NCBI RefSeq assembly: GCF_000331225.1
Contig: NZ_ANFY01000006.1
Coordinates: 1-64,000 of the forward strand
DNA from: Sandarakinorhabdus sp. AAP62
GTDB taxonomy: Bacteria > Pseudomonadota > Alphaproteobacteria > Sphingomonadales > Sphingomonadaceae
Direction: 5' to 3'
Length of the DNA stretch: 64,000 nt
Positions within the stretch are counted from its first letter, which is position 1, and the number at the start of each line of letters is the position of its first letter. Shown here piece after piece: positions 1 to 9,351 of the stretch. Position numbers and translations under genes: made by a program. Below the pieces are notes generated by a model that worked only from the letters and a program-made list of their open reading frames with translations, was not told the origin of the DNA and made no database searches.

Positions 1-193
1 CAGGTTCTTCAGCCGGATCTTGCGGCACGAGCTTCCCGCGCACAGCCAGATCAAGGATCAGCGCCCGCAGCCGCTCGACCCCGTACAGGCTGATCCGCTT
101 GCCACCGCCGCCACGACCGGCTCCGTTCTTCCGCTCTATTGCGCCAGTCCAGATATCGAGATTGTTGGCGACCAGCTCCGCGATCTCGGTCAT
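1..193 (-). CDS. Type I restriction-modification specificity subunit HsdS (5' part only)
   Basis: This is the N-terminal 64 codons of HsdS, the DNA-recognition subunit that directs HsdM and HsdR to a bipartite target. The start ATG overlaps the hsdM stop in an ATGA, so it is translationally coupled. The visible protein contains the segment LILDLAVRGKLVPQD, which is characteristic of the conserved helical region near the start of many HsdS proteins. Both target-recognition domains lie beyond the left edge, so specificity cannot be judged. Whether the rest of the gene is intact is unknown. Confidence 0.85.
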   Translation of the reverse strand, partial: MTEIAELVANNLDIWTGAIERKNGAGRGGGGKRISLYGVERLRALILDLAVRGKLVPQDPAEEP

Positions 194-1659
194 GCCTTGC
201 CCCCCAGAGCATCAGCAAGAATGGACTTCAACCGATCGCGGATCGACTGGATACCGATCTGCTGCTGCCTGTAGCGCGCCAGCAATTCGTCCGGGTCGTG
301 GCGTATCGCCTCCGGCGTGTGGGGGTTATCCAGATCAAGATTGTAGCCTCGCACCGCTACATCGCCGGCGCTGATCTTCCACGCCTGTTTGGTCACCTCG
401 CGAGCGCGGAAGCCATCGGCTTCCTCACCCCACCAAGCGCGTTCAACCTCGAACTCCTCGAAGCGCATCGGCTTGCTCTTGTTATAGCTGGTCACACCGG
501 GCGGATATGGGTGTTCATAGAACCAGACGTCCTTGGTTGGCGTGCCCTTGGTGAAGAAAAGGATGTTCGTCTTGATGCCGGTGTAGGGCGCGAACACACC
601 ATTGGGCAGGCGCACGATGGTGTGCAGATTGCACTCTTCGATCAGGCTCTGCTTCAAGTTGGTCTTAACGCCTTCGCCAAACAAGAACCCATCAGGCAGA
701 ACGACGGCGGCGCGGCCGCCGGGCTTCAACAGCTTGATGATCAACGCCATAAACAGATCAGCGGTTTCGCGCGTGCGCAGGTTGGACGGAAAATTGCCCT
801 CGATGCCGTCCTGCTCCATGCCCCCAAAGGGCGGGTTGGTGGCGATGACGGGCACGCGGTCGCGCTCGCCATAGTCGCGATAGGGCTTTTCGAGGGTGTT
901 GCCGTGGACAATACCCGACGGCGTGTCGATGCCGTGCAGGATCATGTTCGTCACGCACAGCATGTGCGGCAGCGCCTTCTTCTCGACGCCGCGGATGGTC
1001 GATTGCAGCACGGCTTCATCAGCCGCCGATTTCACGAACTGACGCTTGTAATCGATGGCGCAGGCGAGGAAGCCGCCGGTGCCGCAGGCCGGATCGAAGA
1101 TGGTTTCGTCGAGTTTGGGCGCGAGCCGATCGATGATGAATTTGGTGACGGCGCGAGGGGTGTAAAACTCGCCTGCGTTCCCGGCGCTTTGCAGATCCCT
1201 GAGGATCTGTTCGTAGATGTCGCCGAAGGTGTGGCGATCAGCGGTGCTATTGAAGTCGATCTCGTTGATCTTGTTGATCACCTGCCGCATCAACGTGCCG
1301 GATTTCATGTAGTTGTAGGTGTCTTCGAACACGTCGCGGATCACTTGGGCGCGCTTGCCGACATCACCGACCGTTGGAAGTTGGGTCTTCAGGGCGAAGA
1401 ACAGGTCGTCGATGAACTTCACCAAGGCGTCGCCGGTGATGCCCTCGCGGTTCGTCGCCCAGTTCCGCCAGCGATATCTTTCGGGGATAGGTGAGTGGAA
1501 ATCGGGCTCGGTGAGTTCAAGCTCCTCCTCGCGGTCGTCATAGATTTTGAGGAAGATCATCCAGACCATCTGGCTGATGCGCTGGGCATCGCCATCGACG
1601 CCGACATCCTTGCGCATGATGTCCTGGATGGATTTGACGGCGCCGGAAACGTTACTCAT
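190..1659 (-). CDS. Type I restriction-modification N6-adenine methyltransferase HsdM
   Basis: 489 residues, full length for HsdM. It transfers a methyl group from S-adenosylmethionine to adenine N6 and is the core of the HsdM2S methylase and the HsdR2M2S restriction complex. An N-terminal helical domain (about 1-150) precedes the Rossmann methylase fold. The SAM-binding motif I is FDPACGTGGF at 188-197 and the catalytic NPPF motif is at 275-278. The start ATG overlaps the hsdR stop (ATGA) and the stop overlaps the hsdS start (ATGA), so the three subunits are made from one coupled transcript. Nothing is truncated. Carried as cargo of the integrative element. Confidence 0.95.
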   Translation of the reverse strand: MSNVSGAVKSIQDIMRKDVGVDGDAQRISQMVWMIFLKIYDDREEELELTEPDFHSPIPERYRWRNWATNREGITGDALVKFIDDLFFALKTQLPTVGDVGKRAQVIRDVFEDTYNYMKSGTLMRQVINKINEIDFNSTADRHTFGDIYEQILRDLQSAGNAGEFYTPRAVTKFIIDRLAPKLDETIFDPACGTGGFLACAIDYKRQFVKSAADEAVLQSTIRGVEKKALPHMLCVTNMILHGIDTPSGIVHGNTLEKPYRDYGERDRVPVIATNPPFGGMEQDGIEGNFPSNLRTRETADLFMALIIKLLKPGGRAAVVLPDGFLFGEGVKTNLKQSLIEECNLHTIVRLPNGVFAPYTGIKTNILFFTKGTPTKDVWFYEHPYPPGVTSYNKSKPMRFEEFEVERAWWGEEADGFRAREVTKQAWKISAGDVAVRGYNLDLDNPHTPEAIRHDPDELLARYRQQQIGIQSIRDRLKSILADALGGKA

Positions 1660-4034
1660 TGATTTGAGGCCTGTTCGTAGATCTGGTTTTCGAGCTCGCT
1701 CAACGCTGCCTCATAGCCGGCCTTGCCGCCAAAGGCACCCTTGATGATTTCGAGCGGGGTGCCGATGGCATCGAAAGGCTTGAGGCGCAGCACCTTGGTA
1801 TCCTCGATGGTGGCGATGCCTTCATCGGCATATTTGTCGAGCAGCGCCTCCAACACGGCGCGGGCCTTGTCGCCGTATTTGGTGAAATAGTTGCGCTTCT
1901 TGACCTGCTCGGCCCGTTCGCGCCTGGTCAGGGGTGGTTGGTCGTAGGCGATGTGGGCCAGCAGATCGAAATCGCCAATGTCTCGGCCAACGGCTTCCTG
2001 GAGGTTGGCGAGAACGATGCCATGCTCCTCCAACTCATCGATGATCGCCTGTTTGCGGTCAGCGTCGTTCCAGCGCTGGATGAACTCATCGAGCGATCGG
2101 AATTCGGTGATGATCGCCTTGCGCGCGAACTCGCGGTAGCTTTCGGTGATCAGCTTGCCGTCACTGCCGACATATTCGATGCGCTCGGCAATGATGCGTG
2201 CCGGGACACCCGAGATGACGATCTTGACCGTGCCGCCGGTGTCATCGTCGTCATCATCATCGTCGTCATCTGGATCATCTGGATCGGGCGGCACCGGGTC
2301 GTCACCGTCGCCTGGTTCATAAATGACCACCGGGTCGCCATCGAAGGCGTCGTCGCGGAAGAGCTCGGTCGCCTTTTTGAAGTCCATGATGGTGAAGAAG
2401 AACTTGTTGTTGTCCTCGTCGATACGCGTCCCACGGCCGATGATCTGCTTGAACATGGTCATCGACTTGATCGTCTGGTCGAGCACGATGAGCTTGCAGG
2501 TTTTGGCATCGACGCCGGTGGTCAGCAGCTGCGACGTGGTGGCGATGACCGGGAAGGGCTGCTCTGGATCGATGAAATTGTCGAGCTGGGCTTTGCCTTC
2601 GACGCTGTCGCCGGTGATGCGCATCACATAGCGCGGGTTGTCTTTGGCGATCTTGCCCGCCGCGTTGACGATGGCTTGTCGCATGCGTTCGGCATGGTCG
2701 ATGTCTTCGCAGAAGACGATGGTTTTTGCCATCGGGTCGGTGGCGTTGAGATACTGCATGACGCGCTTGGCGACGAGCTTGGTGCGCTGATTGAGGACGA
2801 GGACACGGTCCATGTCGGCGCGGTTGTATTCGCGCTGTTCGACAGCATTGCCCAGGTCGTCGACCATGCCGGGCGGTGGCGTCCAGCCGAGGACGTCCTT
2901 GTCGATGTCGATGCGGATGACCTTGTAGGGCGCGAGGAAGCCGTCCTCGATGCCTTGCTTCAAGCTGTAGGTGTAAACCGGATCGCCGAAATACGTGATG
3001 TTGGAGACATATTCAGTCTCCTTGGGGGTCGCGGTCATACCGACCTGGATGGCGCCGCTGAAATACTCCAAGATTTCGCGCCACGCGCTGTCATCGGAGG
3101 CGCTGCCGCGGTGGCATTCGTCAACGACGATAAGGTCAAAGAAGTCGCGGGACACCGATTTGAAGATCTTGTCGGCTTCATCAGGGCCTGTCAGCGCTTG
3201 GTAGAGGCCGAGGTGGATCTCATAGGCGGGATCGATCTTGCGATTGCGAACCTTGGTCATTGCATCGCCGAACGGTTTGAAATCGTTCACCAGCGTCTGA
3301 TCAACGAGAATGTTGCGATCGGCGAGAAACAGGATGCGTTTGGCAGTGCCGGATTTCCAAAGGCGCCAGATAATCTGGAAAGCGGTGTAGGTCTTGCCGG
3401 TGCCCGTTGCCATGACCAGCAGGGCGCGCTTCTGCCCCTTAGCGATGGCCTCGACGGTCCGGTTGATGGCTTCGACTTGATAGTAGCGCGGCTCCTTGCC
3501 TGAACCGTCCTGGTAGTAGGGTTGCTCGACCAGCGCCTTTTCGTCGGGCTGGATGCCGTGGAACAAGCGATAGCGTGCATACAACGTGTCGGCATCCGGG
3601 AAGGCGTCCATGCCGAACATCGTTTCGATGTCCTCCCCATCGGCTGCAGCGCGATTGTGCTGGGCAAAGCCGTCGCCATTCGAGCTGAAGGCGCTCGGCA
3701 GGTCGAGAATGTCGGCATAGCCCAGCGCCTGCTGAAGGCCGTCACTGACGCCGTGCTTGTTGTCCTTTGCTTCCACGATCGCGAGCGGCAAGCCAGGCTG
3801 CCAAGACAGGACATAGTCGGCGAACTTCTTCTTCTTCTTATTTCGCGCTGACATGTTGCCGCGCACAATCACTGGCCCTGGAGTGAGCGTAACCTCTCGC
3901 CGGACTTGCTTAAAGGGATCCCATCCCGCCATTACGAGCGCAGGTGATATGAAGAGGTCACAAACATCCGTCTCACTCAGTTTGAGCTTTTCAGATTTAT
4001 CCAATTCCATCTCCAAACTGGTATTTGATACCAA
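1656..4034 (-). CDS. Type I restriction enzyme translocase/endonuclease subunit HsdR
   Basis: About 790 residues. The N-terminal PD-(D/E)xK-like nuclease segment shows D73 and E88-A-K90. The SF2 helicase motor has Walker A ATGTGKT at 209-215, a DECH box near 305 and the TATP motif, followed by the second RecA-like domain. It translocates and cuts unmethylated DNA with HsdM and HsdS. A run of about ten aspartates sits between the motor and the C-terminal domain (DNA about 2241-2300). The start is uncertain: the outermost codon is TTG at 4034. The first in-frame ATG is at 4010, but its GGAG lies directly against it. An inverted repeat GGTAT-TTG-ATACC (4020-4032) covers this start region. Confidence 0.93.
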   Translation of the reverse strand: MVSNTSLEMELDKSEKLKLSETDVCDLFISPALVMAGWDPFKQVRREVTLTPGPVIVRGNMSARNKKKKKFADYVLSWQPGLPLAIVEAKDNKHGVSDGLQQALGYADILDLPSAFSSNGDGFAQHNRAAADGEDIETMFGMDAFPDADTLYARYRLFHGIQPDEKALVEQPYYQDGSGKEPRYYQVEAINRTVEAIAKGQKRALLVMATGTGKTYTAFQIIWRLWKSGTAKRILFLADRNILVDQTLVNDFKPFGDAMTKVRNRKIDPAYEIHLGLYQALTGPDEADKIFKSVSRDFFDLIVVDECHRGSASDDSAWREILEYFSGAIQVGMTATPKETEYVSNITYFGDPVYTYSLKQGIEDGFLAPYKVIRIDIDKDVLGWTPPPGMVDDLGNAVEQREYNRADMDRVLVLNQRTKLVAKRVMQYLNATDPMAKTIVFCEDIDHAERMRQAIVNAAGKIAKDNPRYVMRITGDSVEGKAQLDNFIDPEQPFPVIATTSQLLTTGVDAKTCKLIVLDQTIKSMTMFKQIIGRGTRIDEDNNKFFFTIMDFKKATELFRDDAFDGDPVVIYEPGDGDDPVPPDPDDPDDDDDDDDDDTGGTVKIVISGVPARIIAERIEYVGSDGKLITESYREFARKAIITEFRSLDEFIQRWNDADRKQAIIDELEEHGIVLANLQEAVGRDIGDFDLLAHIAYDQPPLTRRERAEQVKKRNYFTKYGDKARAVLEALLDKYADEGIATIEDTKVLRLKPFDAIGTPLEIIKGAFGGKAGYEAALSELENQIYEQASNQ

Positions 4035-4177
4035 TACCCACAGGGATTTCTTACGCTCTAACCCGGCAATTACAGTCCCACCGAAGCCAGAATTACCGAT
4101 ACCAGTTCAGTCCATCGCAGAAAAAGCGCTCTCCCGCCTTTTGGAGGGTGAGCATAGATTGCGATGCTGAGCATTTA
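4035..4177. promoter_or_regulatory. Probable hsdRMS promoter region
   Basis: A 143-base gap upstream of hsdR and downstream of the DUF262 nuclease gene. It is AT-richer than the coding sequence. Repeated GATACC/GGTATC-type words occur here and just inside hsdR (4020-4032, about 4035-4039 and 4109-4114), which could be binding sites for a controller. No clear -35/-10 pair or Rho-independent terminator could be assigned. Confidence 0.35.
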
Positions 4178-6313
4178 TCACTTCGAGCCGGTTTCCGTTG
4201 GTAAATTCAAGGATGAGTGTGCGCGCCACTCATCTGAAAGGACCCAAGCGCCGTTTGGCGCCAGTAGATGCCAATCGCGCCAGCCATTCCGGCTCGTACC
4301 AGTGATGCCAAGAGAGGCGGCAGAGAAGCTGCTGAAAGGTTGATTGTAGCCCTCAACACAAAGGCTGCGACCCTCAATGCGCCCCGTATAGGTTCGACCA
4401 CTATAGGTGAATGCGCAAATCGTACCCTCGCGAGGCATACCGCCATTGTCGGCTGGCAATCCAAGCTCGGGGAATGCCCGCGTGGCTTGACGTGGGGCAA
4501 GCCAGATTTTTTTGGCTACCTCAAACAATGCAGCACCACGGGCTTCAACGGTCAGCTCGTCCCACTGATGAAAATCGTTGAGCTCGCGGTTCAGCTTAAG
4601 ACTGGAATGCACACGCAGAGCCAGCAACTTCTCCGTGAATGGGCCATTGGACACGGTGGAATTCAATGGGGTCGTGACCAGCGTCAGATTGCCGATCTTA
4701 TTTATGCAGGCTTCACGGCGCGCTTCCGCAACCGATTTTTCATAGTCGAACTCATCGGCAGCGAGGTGGTCGAAGCCTGGGACAGGCCAATAAGTTCGCC
4801 ATTTCTGGGGCATGATGTGCTCAACGGACAGCGTGTTCCGAAATTCGATCTGCTCTGAGAGCGCGGTTCGCTTGGCCTGTTCAATATGCTCAAGGATGTA
4901 CCGCAGCCGCGGCGCGCGATTGCTCTTGTACTGATCCCGGCCGAGCCATCCCAGACGCAATTCGTCATCGCTCGGCCAGCGATCAGTTGGGGAGGTTTTG
5001 GACGAGAGCCAATCAAACAAGGCCTCGACCTTGCAGCCATCGGCCAGGCGAAGCCGGTCAATCGCCCCAACAAACACCTTGTTGTAATTGGCGGTGGTCA
5101 ATCCGCAGTTGTCGCGGCGCAGAATGTAGCTTTCTAATATGGCCAGAGCATCGCCCAGCCGTGTCCCCAGGTTGGCTTCAGTGGCGAGATACACAACCAG
5201 CGGGAATGCGGTGGAGACGTCGAAAGCTTCGGCAAAACGCCCGAACTCGCCAACGACATCATCCTCATCTTGCTCCAAAATTCGGCGAACGATAGCAGCT
5301 GATGCCGATATAGCAGAAAGTTCATCCCCCACCGTTTCAAACGGCTGCTTGTCAGCTATCCATCGCCGGTAAGCCTCAAAGAGGTTGTCCTTCGAGACAA
5401 TTTCGGCCTTGTTCATCGAAAGATGGTCGATCAGCATCCAATCTAGACGTTGGGCAGCAATGCGCCCGCGGAACGATTGCTCTTGCCAGAAACTGCTATC
5501 AAGTGGCTGCCAGTGCTGCTCATAAAGGGTGTCGATATTGAGGGAAGCATCGGTCTGCCCTAGTCCCTTTGCCCGCTGAAAAATGAAATTTCGCATGAGG
5601 TCACCGGGCGTGAGATCCACGCCCCGGCTGTTCAACGTCTCAAAAATGGTCTGGGCATCGTCTCCGCTTTCCAGTTCTATGGTTACAACGGCAAGACCTT
5701 CTTTCAGCGCCTCGAACAGCCTTTCCAGAACATCTTCGCGATAATCGTCGCCTGTACCTACAAAGACCTCAATCTGTGAGCGGAACCACTGATGGGCCAA
5801 TATTGCCTTCCGCACATGGCCTTCAGCATCGGCTCCTGGCTTGGCCACCGTCGAAAGATCTGCGGCAGGATCGACAACGCTTACGAATGCGCGTCGGTCG
5901 AGCAATGAAGGCCAAACCTTGTATCGCTCGCGCGACGGGCTTTCCATGATTCCATCGTTGAGCAAGAACTTTCGCAGTTCCTCGGCATAGGGAGAGCCAT
6001 TTGCCTTCGCGACATCACGGAGAGCCGCCAACAACAGCTGAAAGGTCGTCAGTCGCTGCTGACCATCTATCACCTCGAACGCCTTCACCTCGCGACCGAA
6101 GGTCTTGATCTGGGCTATGACCATTGCACCCATGAAGTGAGGAGCCAAGCCGGCGCGGTCGGCGACAAGCCGACGATATGCCCGAACAATATCCTCCCAG
6201 AGCAGCCGCAGCTGGGGCTCTACCATCCACGCATACTGACGTTGATAAAGCGGAATGAGGTACCGCCTCTTGTCGTCGAAGAGCTCTATAACGCTACGAG
6301 TGTATGGCTTCAT
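4178..6313 (-). CDS. DUF262/DUF1524 (GmrSD/SspE/BrxU-like) modification-dependent nuclease
   Basis: 711 residues. The N-terminal DUF262 domain has the family hallmark DGQQR at 83-87, a ParB/GmrS-type nucleotide-binding and hydrolysis motif. The DUF1524 HNH-type nuclease region carries VEHIMP (His499) and the NKIGNLTL segment near 537, so both halves of a single-chain GmrSD enzyme are present. Residues of about 640-700 resemble a RAMA-type domain (SSFSAAS and NGWRDWH), known from adenine methylases and restriction proteins as a possible modified-DNA reader. GCGGAGAGA precedes the ATG at good spacing. Relatives (GmrSD, BrxU, SspE) restrict phage with modified DNA. No dnd or ssp genes are visible. 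Substrate unknown. Confidence 0.85.
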   Translation of the reverse strand: MKPYTRSVIELFDDKRRYLIPLYQRQYAWMVEPQLRLLWEDIVRAYRRLVADRAGLAPHFMGAMVIAQIKTFGREVKAFEVIDGQQRLTTFQLLLAALRDVAKANGSPYAEELRKFLLNDGIMESPSRERYKVWPSLLDRRAFVSVVDPAADLSTVAKPGADAEGHVRKAILAHQWFRSQIEVFVGTGDDYREDVLERLFEALKEGLAVVTIELESGDDAQTIFETLNSRGVDLTPGDLMRNFIFQRAKGLGQTDASLNIDTLYEQHWQPLDSSFWQEQSFRGRIAAQRLDWMLIDHLSMNKAEIVSKDNLFEAYRRWIADKQPFETVGDELSAISASAAIVRRILEQDEDDVVGEFGRFAEAFDVSTAFPLVVYLATEANLGTRLGDALAILESYILRRDNCGLTTANYNKVFVGAIDRLRLADGCKVEALFDWLSSKTSPTDRWPSDDELRLGWLGRDQYKSNRAPRLRYILEHIEQAKRTALSEQIEFRNTLSVEHIMPQKWRTYWPVPGFDHLAADEFDYEKSVAEARREACINKIGNLTLVTTPLNSTVSNGPFTEKLLALRVHSSLKLNRELNDFHQWDELTVEARGAALFEVAKKIWLAPRQATRAFPELGLPADNGGMPREGTICAFTYSGRTYTGRIEGRSLCVEGYNQPFSSFSAASLGITGTSRNGWRDWHLLAPNGAWVLSDEWRAHSSLNLPTETGSK

Positions 6314-6890
6314 GAATCTCTCCGCGAGAGCCCTGGCAAGGTAGTATGCGCCAGCCTAAGGCGTTGCTGATGTTCGGGCAACGACATGAATCAGCGACGT
6401 GCGACACGTTCTTGACGGGCAGGCGTCAGCCTAAATCGCCCCTGCTCTCGCCATTGAATACTGGCGAACCCCGAAGCCGCTGGGTACGGCGATCCGCGGA
6501 GGCGAGTCCGCCGGACGCTTGGAACTTCTCAGCCCTTCGATGCCACTGAGCGCAGCACAACAGCCGCCAAACTTTCATATCGTCATGACAATATACGAAC
6601 TCAAGAGCCTCGAGCCCAGAGGAGAGATCTTCCGTGCCAAATTGGACCTGCATAGGCCGCAAACAAACCCTAAGCCGCAGGAATACGGCATGGTTTCGAT
6701 CGATATTCGCTGCCCATTTCACCAGCCAGTCGACGCTACCAGTTCGGTCAAGGGCCTCATGAAGACGCTCTCAAACCTGCCGCATCAGCCTATTGGGCAC
6801 CCCCTTCGGGCGACCGGGCCCATGCCCGAAATCCGTTTTTTCCTCGATTCTTTATCGGCCATCGATCCAGCTCATGCCGAAGATGCCCCG
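6314..6890. other. Non-coding or degenerate stretch inside the element
   Basis: About 580 bases between the DUF262 nuclease and the helicase gene, continuing into the repeat cluster at 6900-7058. Short open frames exist on both strands (for example 6519-6902 plus and 6426-6722 minus), but their translations show no family signature, have Arg/Pro-rich composition typical of chance frames, and lack convincing ribosome sites. It may hold the nuclease promoter on its left part. I see no recognisable gene. Confidence 0.4.
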
Positions 6891-6899
6891 AGGCATCTA

Positions 6900-7058
6900 T
6901 GACGCTTATGCCGGATCAATGTCACTTCGCCCAAAGGCGAGCGCGCGTTGCATGTTTGGTGGCGCTGAACCGTCATAAGCATCATATGCGTCATAACCAT
7001 CTGAATAAAAACAATAAAATAATCCTTCATAGGATCAGTAGCGTCAGGCTTGCGTCAT
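6900..7058. repeat. Cluster of TGACGC/ATGACG words beside the helicase gene, possible replication origin
   Basis: TGACGC occurs at 6900-6905 on the plus strand. The complementary GCGTCA occurs at 6988-6993, 7041-7046 and 7052-7057, with a related CGTCAT at 6971-6976. Between them lies a very AT-rich run (about 7002-7030). Short repeats plus an AT-rich stretch next to a P4-type primase-helicase are what P4-like origins look like. Function here is inferred only. No replication protein site is known for this family member. Confidence 0.4.
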
Positions 7059-7077
7059 GGTTGTCGACACTCCCGCC

Positions 7078-8430
7078 TCAACCTGTATCGCGGCGCGTTG
7101 CTTGCTTGAGCTGAATCCCAACGAAGCATCGACCATGCATCATCTTCTTGCGCCGATATCCACGCTTCTCGAGATCATTGCTGAATTGACGAATTGAGCC
7201 GGGCGCTTCTCCAATCGCCTTTGCGAAATCCGACCAGGAGGCAAACAGAGCCGATGAGGTGTGTCTGATCCCCTCGATCCGCTCAGTGCGGTCTGCGATC
7301 CACTGGCCCAAGACGTCCTGTTCAGCGAAGTAGCTTTCCGTCGCGTCGATAATAGCTTTCGGGCGACCAAGGCCATGCCGCTGCCACTTGGAACAGCCCT
7401 GGATCATCCACCAGAGGATCTTGCCGGCCTCGGCCCGAAGCTTGCTTTCCAATTTGGGGTCGGGCTTGGCCGGCGTCCGGGTAAAGGGAATGATGTAGAA
7501 GCGCCGCTTCATCGCTTCGTCGACATTATTGAGGTTGGGCGCATGGTTGCCCACCATGACCAGCTTGAATTCCGGCGTGAACGAAAAATAGTCCTGCCGC
7601 ATGAACCGGGCGGTGATCTTGTCGCCACCCGTCAACGCCTTGATACGCGCTTCAGCCCAGCTGCTGCCGGCTTCCGTCTCAATGGCAAAGACACCGCGCG
7701 CACCCTTCAGCATGGCCAGATCGGTAGGGTGCTTGGTGCCAAAGCTGGCGGTGAAGGTATCCATCGCGGCCGTCTGGCCATAATCGCCCAGGATGAACTG
7801 AAGCAGATTGACGAACACGCTCTTCCCGTTGCCGCCTGGCCCGTAGATGAAGAACAGGGCGTGCTCGGATGTGTCGCCGGTCAGGAGATATCCGCAGACT
7901 CGCTGAAGAAAGTCGATCACCTCTTGGTCGTCGCCCGTGACCTGATGGAGAAATTCCAGGAACTTTTTCGGCGTACCCCGCTCTGGCGCGACGCCGGTTG
8001 CACGCGTGATATAGGCGCTCGGGTCAGGAGGCAGTGATTTCCGTGTCTTGAGGGCAATCAAGCCGGCCGGTGTGCCCAGCAACCATTTATCCCGATCCCA
8101 GTGGTCGGCCGTTACAGCATGAACGGGATCCGCGCGCGCAAAGCGCTCAACACCAGTCGCAGCACTGGCCTTGCACATCGTCCGATGCCCATTGGACAGA
8201 GATCGTGCCATTTCGCGGGCATAGTTGAAGGCCATTTGCGTGGTATCCGGCTTCCAGCGCACGCCATCCCATTCAAACCACACCCCTGAGGAATGGCAAA
8301 AGCGAAGTCTGTCGCCATACTCGTTCGTAAAATGGCGTGCGACGAGGTCCTCGCTGATCTCCTGATCATCAAGGCGCGCCGACGCATCACGCTTGCCAAA
8401 CGGGCGAATGATGTCAGCCGACATGTGCAT
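7078..8430 (-). CDS. P4/D5-type phage replication helicase (DNA primase C-terminal family)
   Basis: 450 residues. The N-terminal D5_N-like region is followed by an SF3 helicase domain with Walker A GPGGNGKS at 197-204 and downstream conserved segments, including a MVGNH motif typical of this family. It would unwind DNA at the element's origin and work with the separate Toprim primase encoded just upstream, whose gene overlaps this start by 17 bases. In phage P4 both activities sit in one alpha protein; here they are split. Start is ATG 8430, with a second ATG two codons later. Repeats downstream may be the origin. Confidence 0.9.
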   Translation of the reverse strand: MHMSADIIRPFGKRDASARLDDQEISEDLVARHFTNEYGDRLRFCHSSGVWFEWDGVRWKPDTTQMAFNYAREMARSLSNGHRTMCKASAATGVERFARADPVHAVTADHWDRDKWLLGTPAGLIALKTRKSLPPDPSAYITRATGVAPERGTPKKFLEFLHQVTGDDQEVIDFLQRVCGYLLTGDTSEHALFFIYGPGGNGKSVFVNLLQFILGDYGQTAAMDTFTASFGTKHPTDLAMLKGARGVFAIETEAGSSWAEARIKALTGGDKITARFMRQDYFSFTPEFKLVMVGNHAPNLNNVDEAMKRRFYIIPFTRTPAKPDPKLESKLRAEAGKILWWMIQGCSKWQRHGLGRPKAIIDATESYFAEQDVLGQWIADRTERIEGIRHTSSALFASWSDFAKAIGEAPGSIRQFSNDLEKRGYRRKKMMHGRCFVGIQLKQATRRDTG

Positions 8431-9340
8431 ACCCCGAATTGCGCGCGTTCAATTCGTCAAGAAAGTCCCAGCCCGGGTTCGAAGGACACATCCGCACAAC
8501 CTGGATGCCTGCCCTTTGCCAGCGGCGCTCGCATTGGGCCGAGGCCGCCAAACCGGCTTCGTCATAATCAACCCAGGTTGTTAGCTGACGAACGCCACCA
8601 ACAACTGGGAAGCGTGCGACCTTGCCGGCTGCGCCCAGGGCCCACACCGGTCCTCCCCCCGCTTCGGTGATCGCAAGTCCAGTCTCGACGCCTTCACAGA
8701 TCGACAGCCGGCCGTCCCCGCTTGGCATCCCGCCAATCATGACGGCGGCGCCCTCGCAAGGACCGAGCATCTTCCGACCGACCTTCTTAAAGGTCAAAGT
8801 GTCGATCGCGGTGCGATGAATTGCCAAGCGCTCACCCGTCAACACTGAGCGCATCAAGCAGATCATTGCCGGCAGGAAGAGTGGACGCCCGTCCCCGTCC
8901 CGCCCGAAAGGGCAGCGCGGGTGAAACCGCATGTCACTTTCAGGCAGCGACAATGACAGGCCGCGCTCCCGAAGGTATCGTTCGCCTGGCGTATTCCGGA
9001 TGGCCTGGCCCTCCTGCCAAATGCGCATGGCGCAGTGCTTCATGTCCGGGCGCATGGCTGATTGCGGACAGGAGTCACGCAGCGGCTCGACCTGTTCCCC
9101 GATACCCGCAAAAAACTGGAGCGCGGCCTTCACGTCGCACCTGCGTTCGCGCCGGATCAGATCGATAACCCCGCCGCCCTGGCCGGCTTCAAAGTCGTAC
9201 CAGGTGCCCTTCTGGATATCGACGGCGAGGCTGCCCTTGCGTCCCCAACGAAGTTCGGTGCGGGATGAGAGCTTGCTGTTCTCCTCACCCAGCAACACCC
9301 TGGCGACGGCAGCCATAGCCGCTGAATGGTTGTTGGACAT
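8414..9340 (-). CDS. Toprim-domain DNA primase of the element
   Basis: 308 residues. The N-terminal part (about 25-80) resembles the DUF7146/CHC2-like region of phage and plasmid primases. A Toprim domain follows, with the catalytic Glu in ICEGVETG (E216) and the acidic pair in VDYDEAG (D258, D260). It should make primers for element replication together with the D5 helicase, whose start it overlaps by 17 bases. A zinc-finger cysteine set is not evident, which is common in this family. It lies 11 bases after the AlpA-like gene, so excisionase, primase and helicase form one operon. Confidence 0.85.
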   Translation of the reverse strand: MSNNHSAAMAAVARVLLGEENSKLSSRTELRWGRKGSLAVDIQKGTWYDFEAGQGGGVIDLIRRERRCDVKAALQFFAGIGEQVEPLRDSCPQSAMRPDMKHCAMRIWQEGQAIRNTPGERYLRERGLSLSLPESDMRFHPRCPFGRDGDGRPLFLPAMICLMRSVLTGERLAIHRTAIDTLTFKKVGRKMLGPCEGAAVMIGGMPSGDGRLSICEGVETGLAITEAGGGPVWALGAAGKVARFPVVGGVRQLTTWVDYDEAGLAASAQCERRWQRAGIQVVRMCPSNPGWDFLDELNARNSGYAHVG

Positions 9341-9351
9341 ATCGCAGCGTC

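Noticed and set aside
1938-3503. Long plus-strand frame opposite hsdR
   Set aside because: Antisense shadow of a GC-rich gene with clear HsdR motifs on the other strand; the translation has no family features.
6519-6902. 127-codon plus-strand frame in the element gap
   Set aside because: No ribosome site, no family signature, and the end runs into the repeat cluster; treated as chance.
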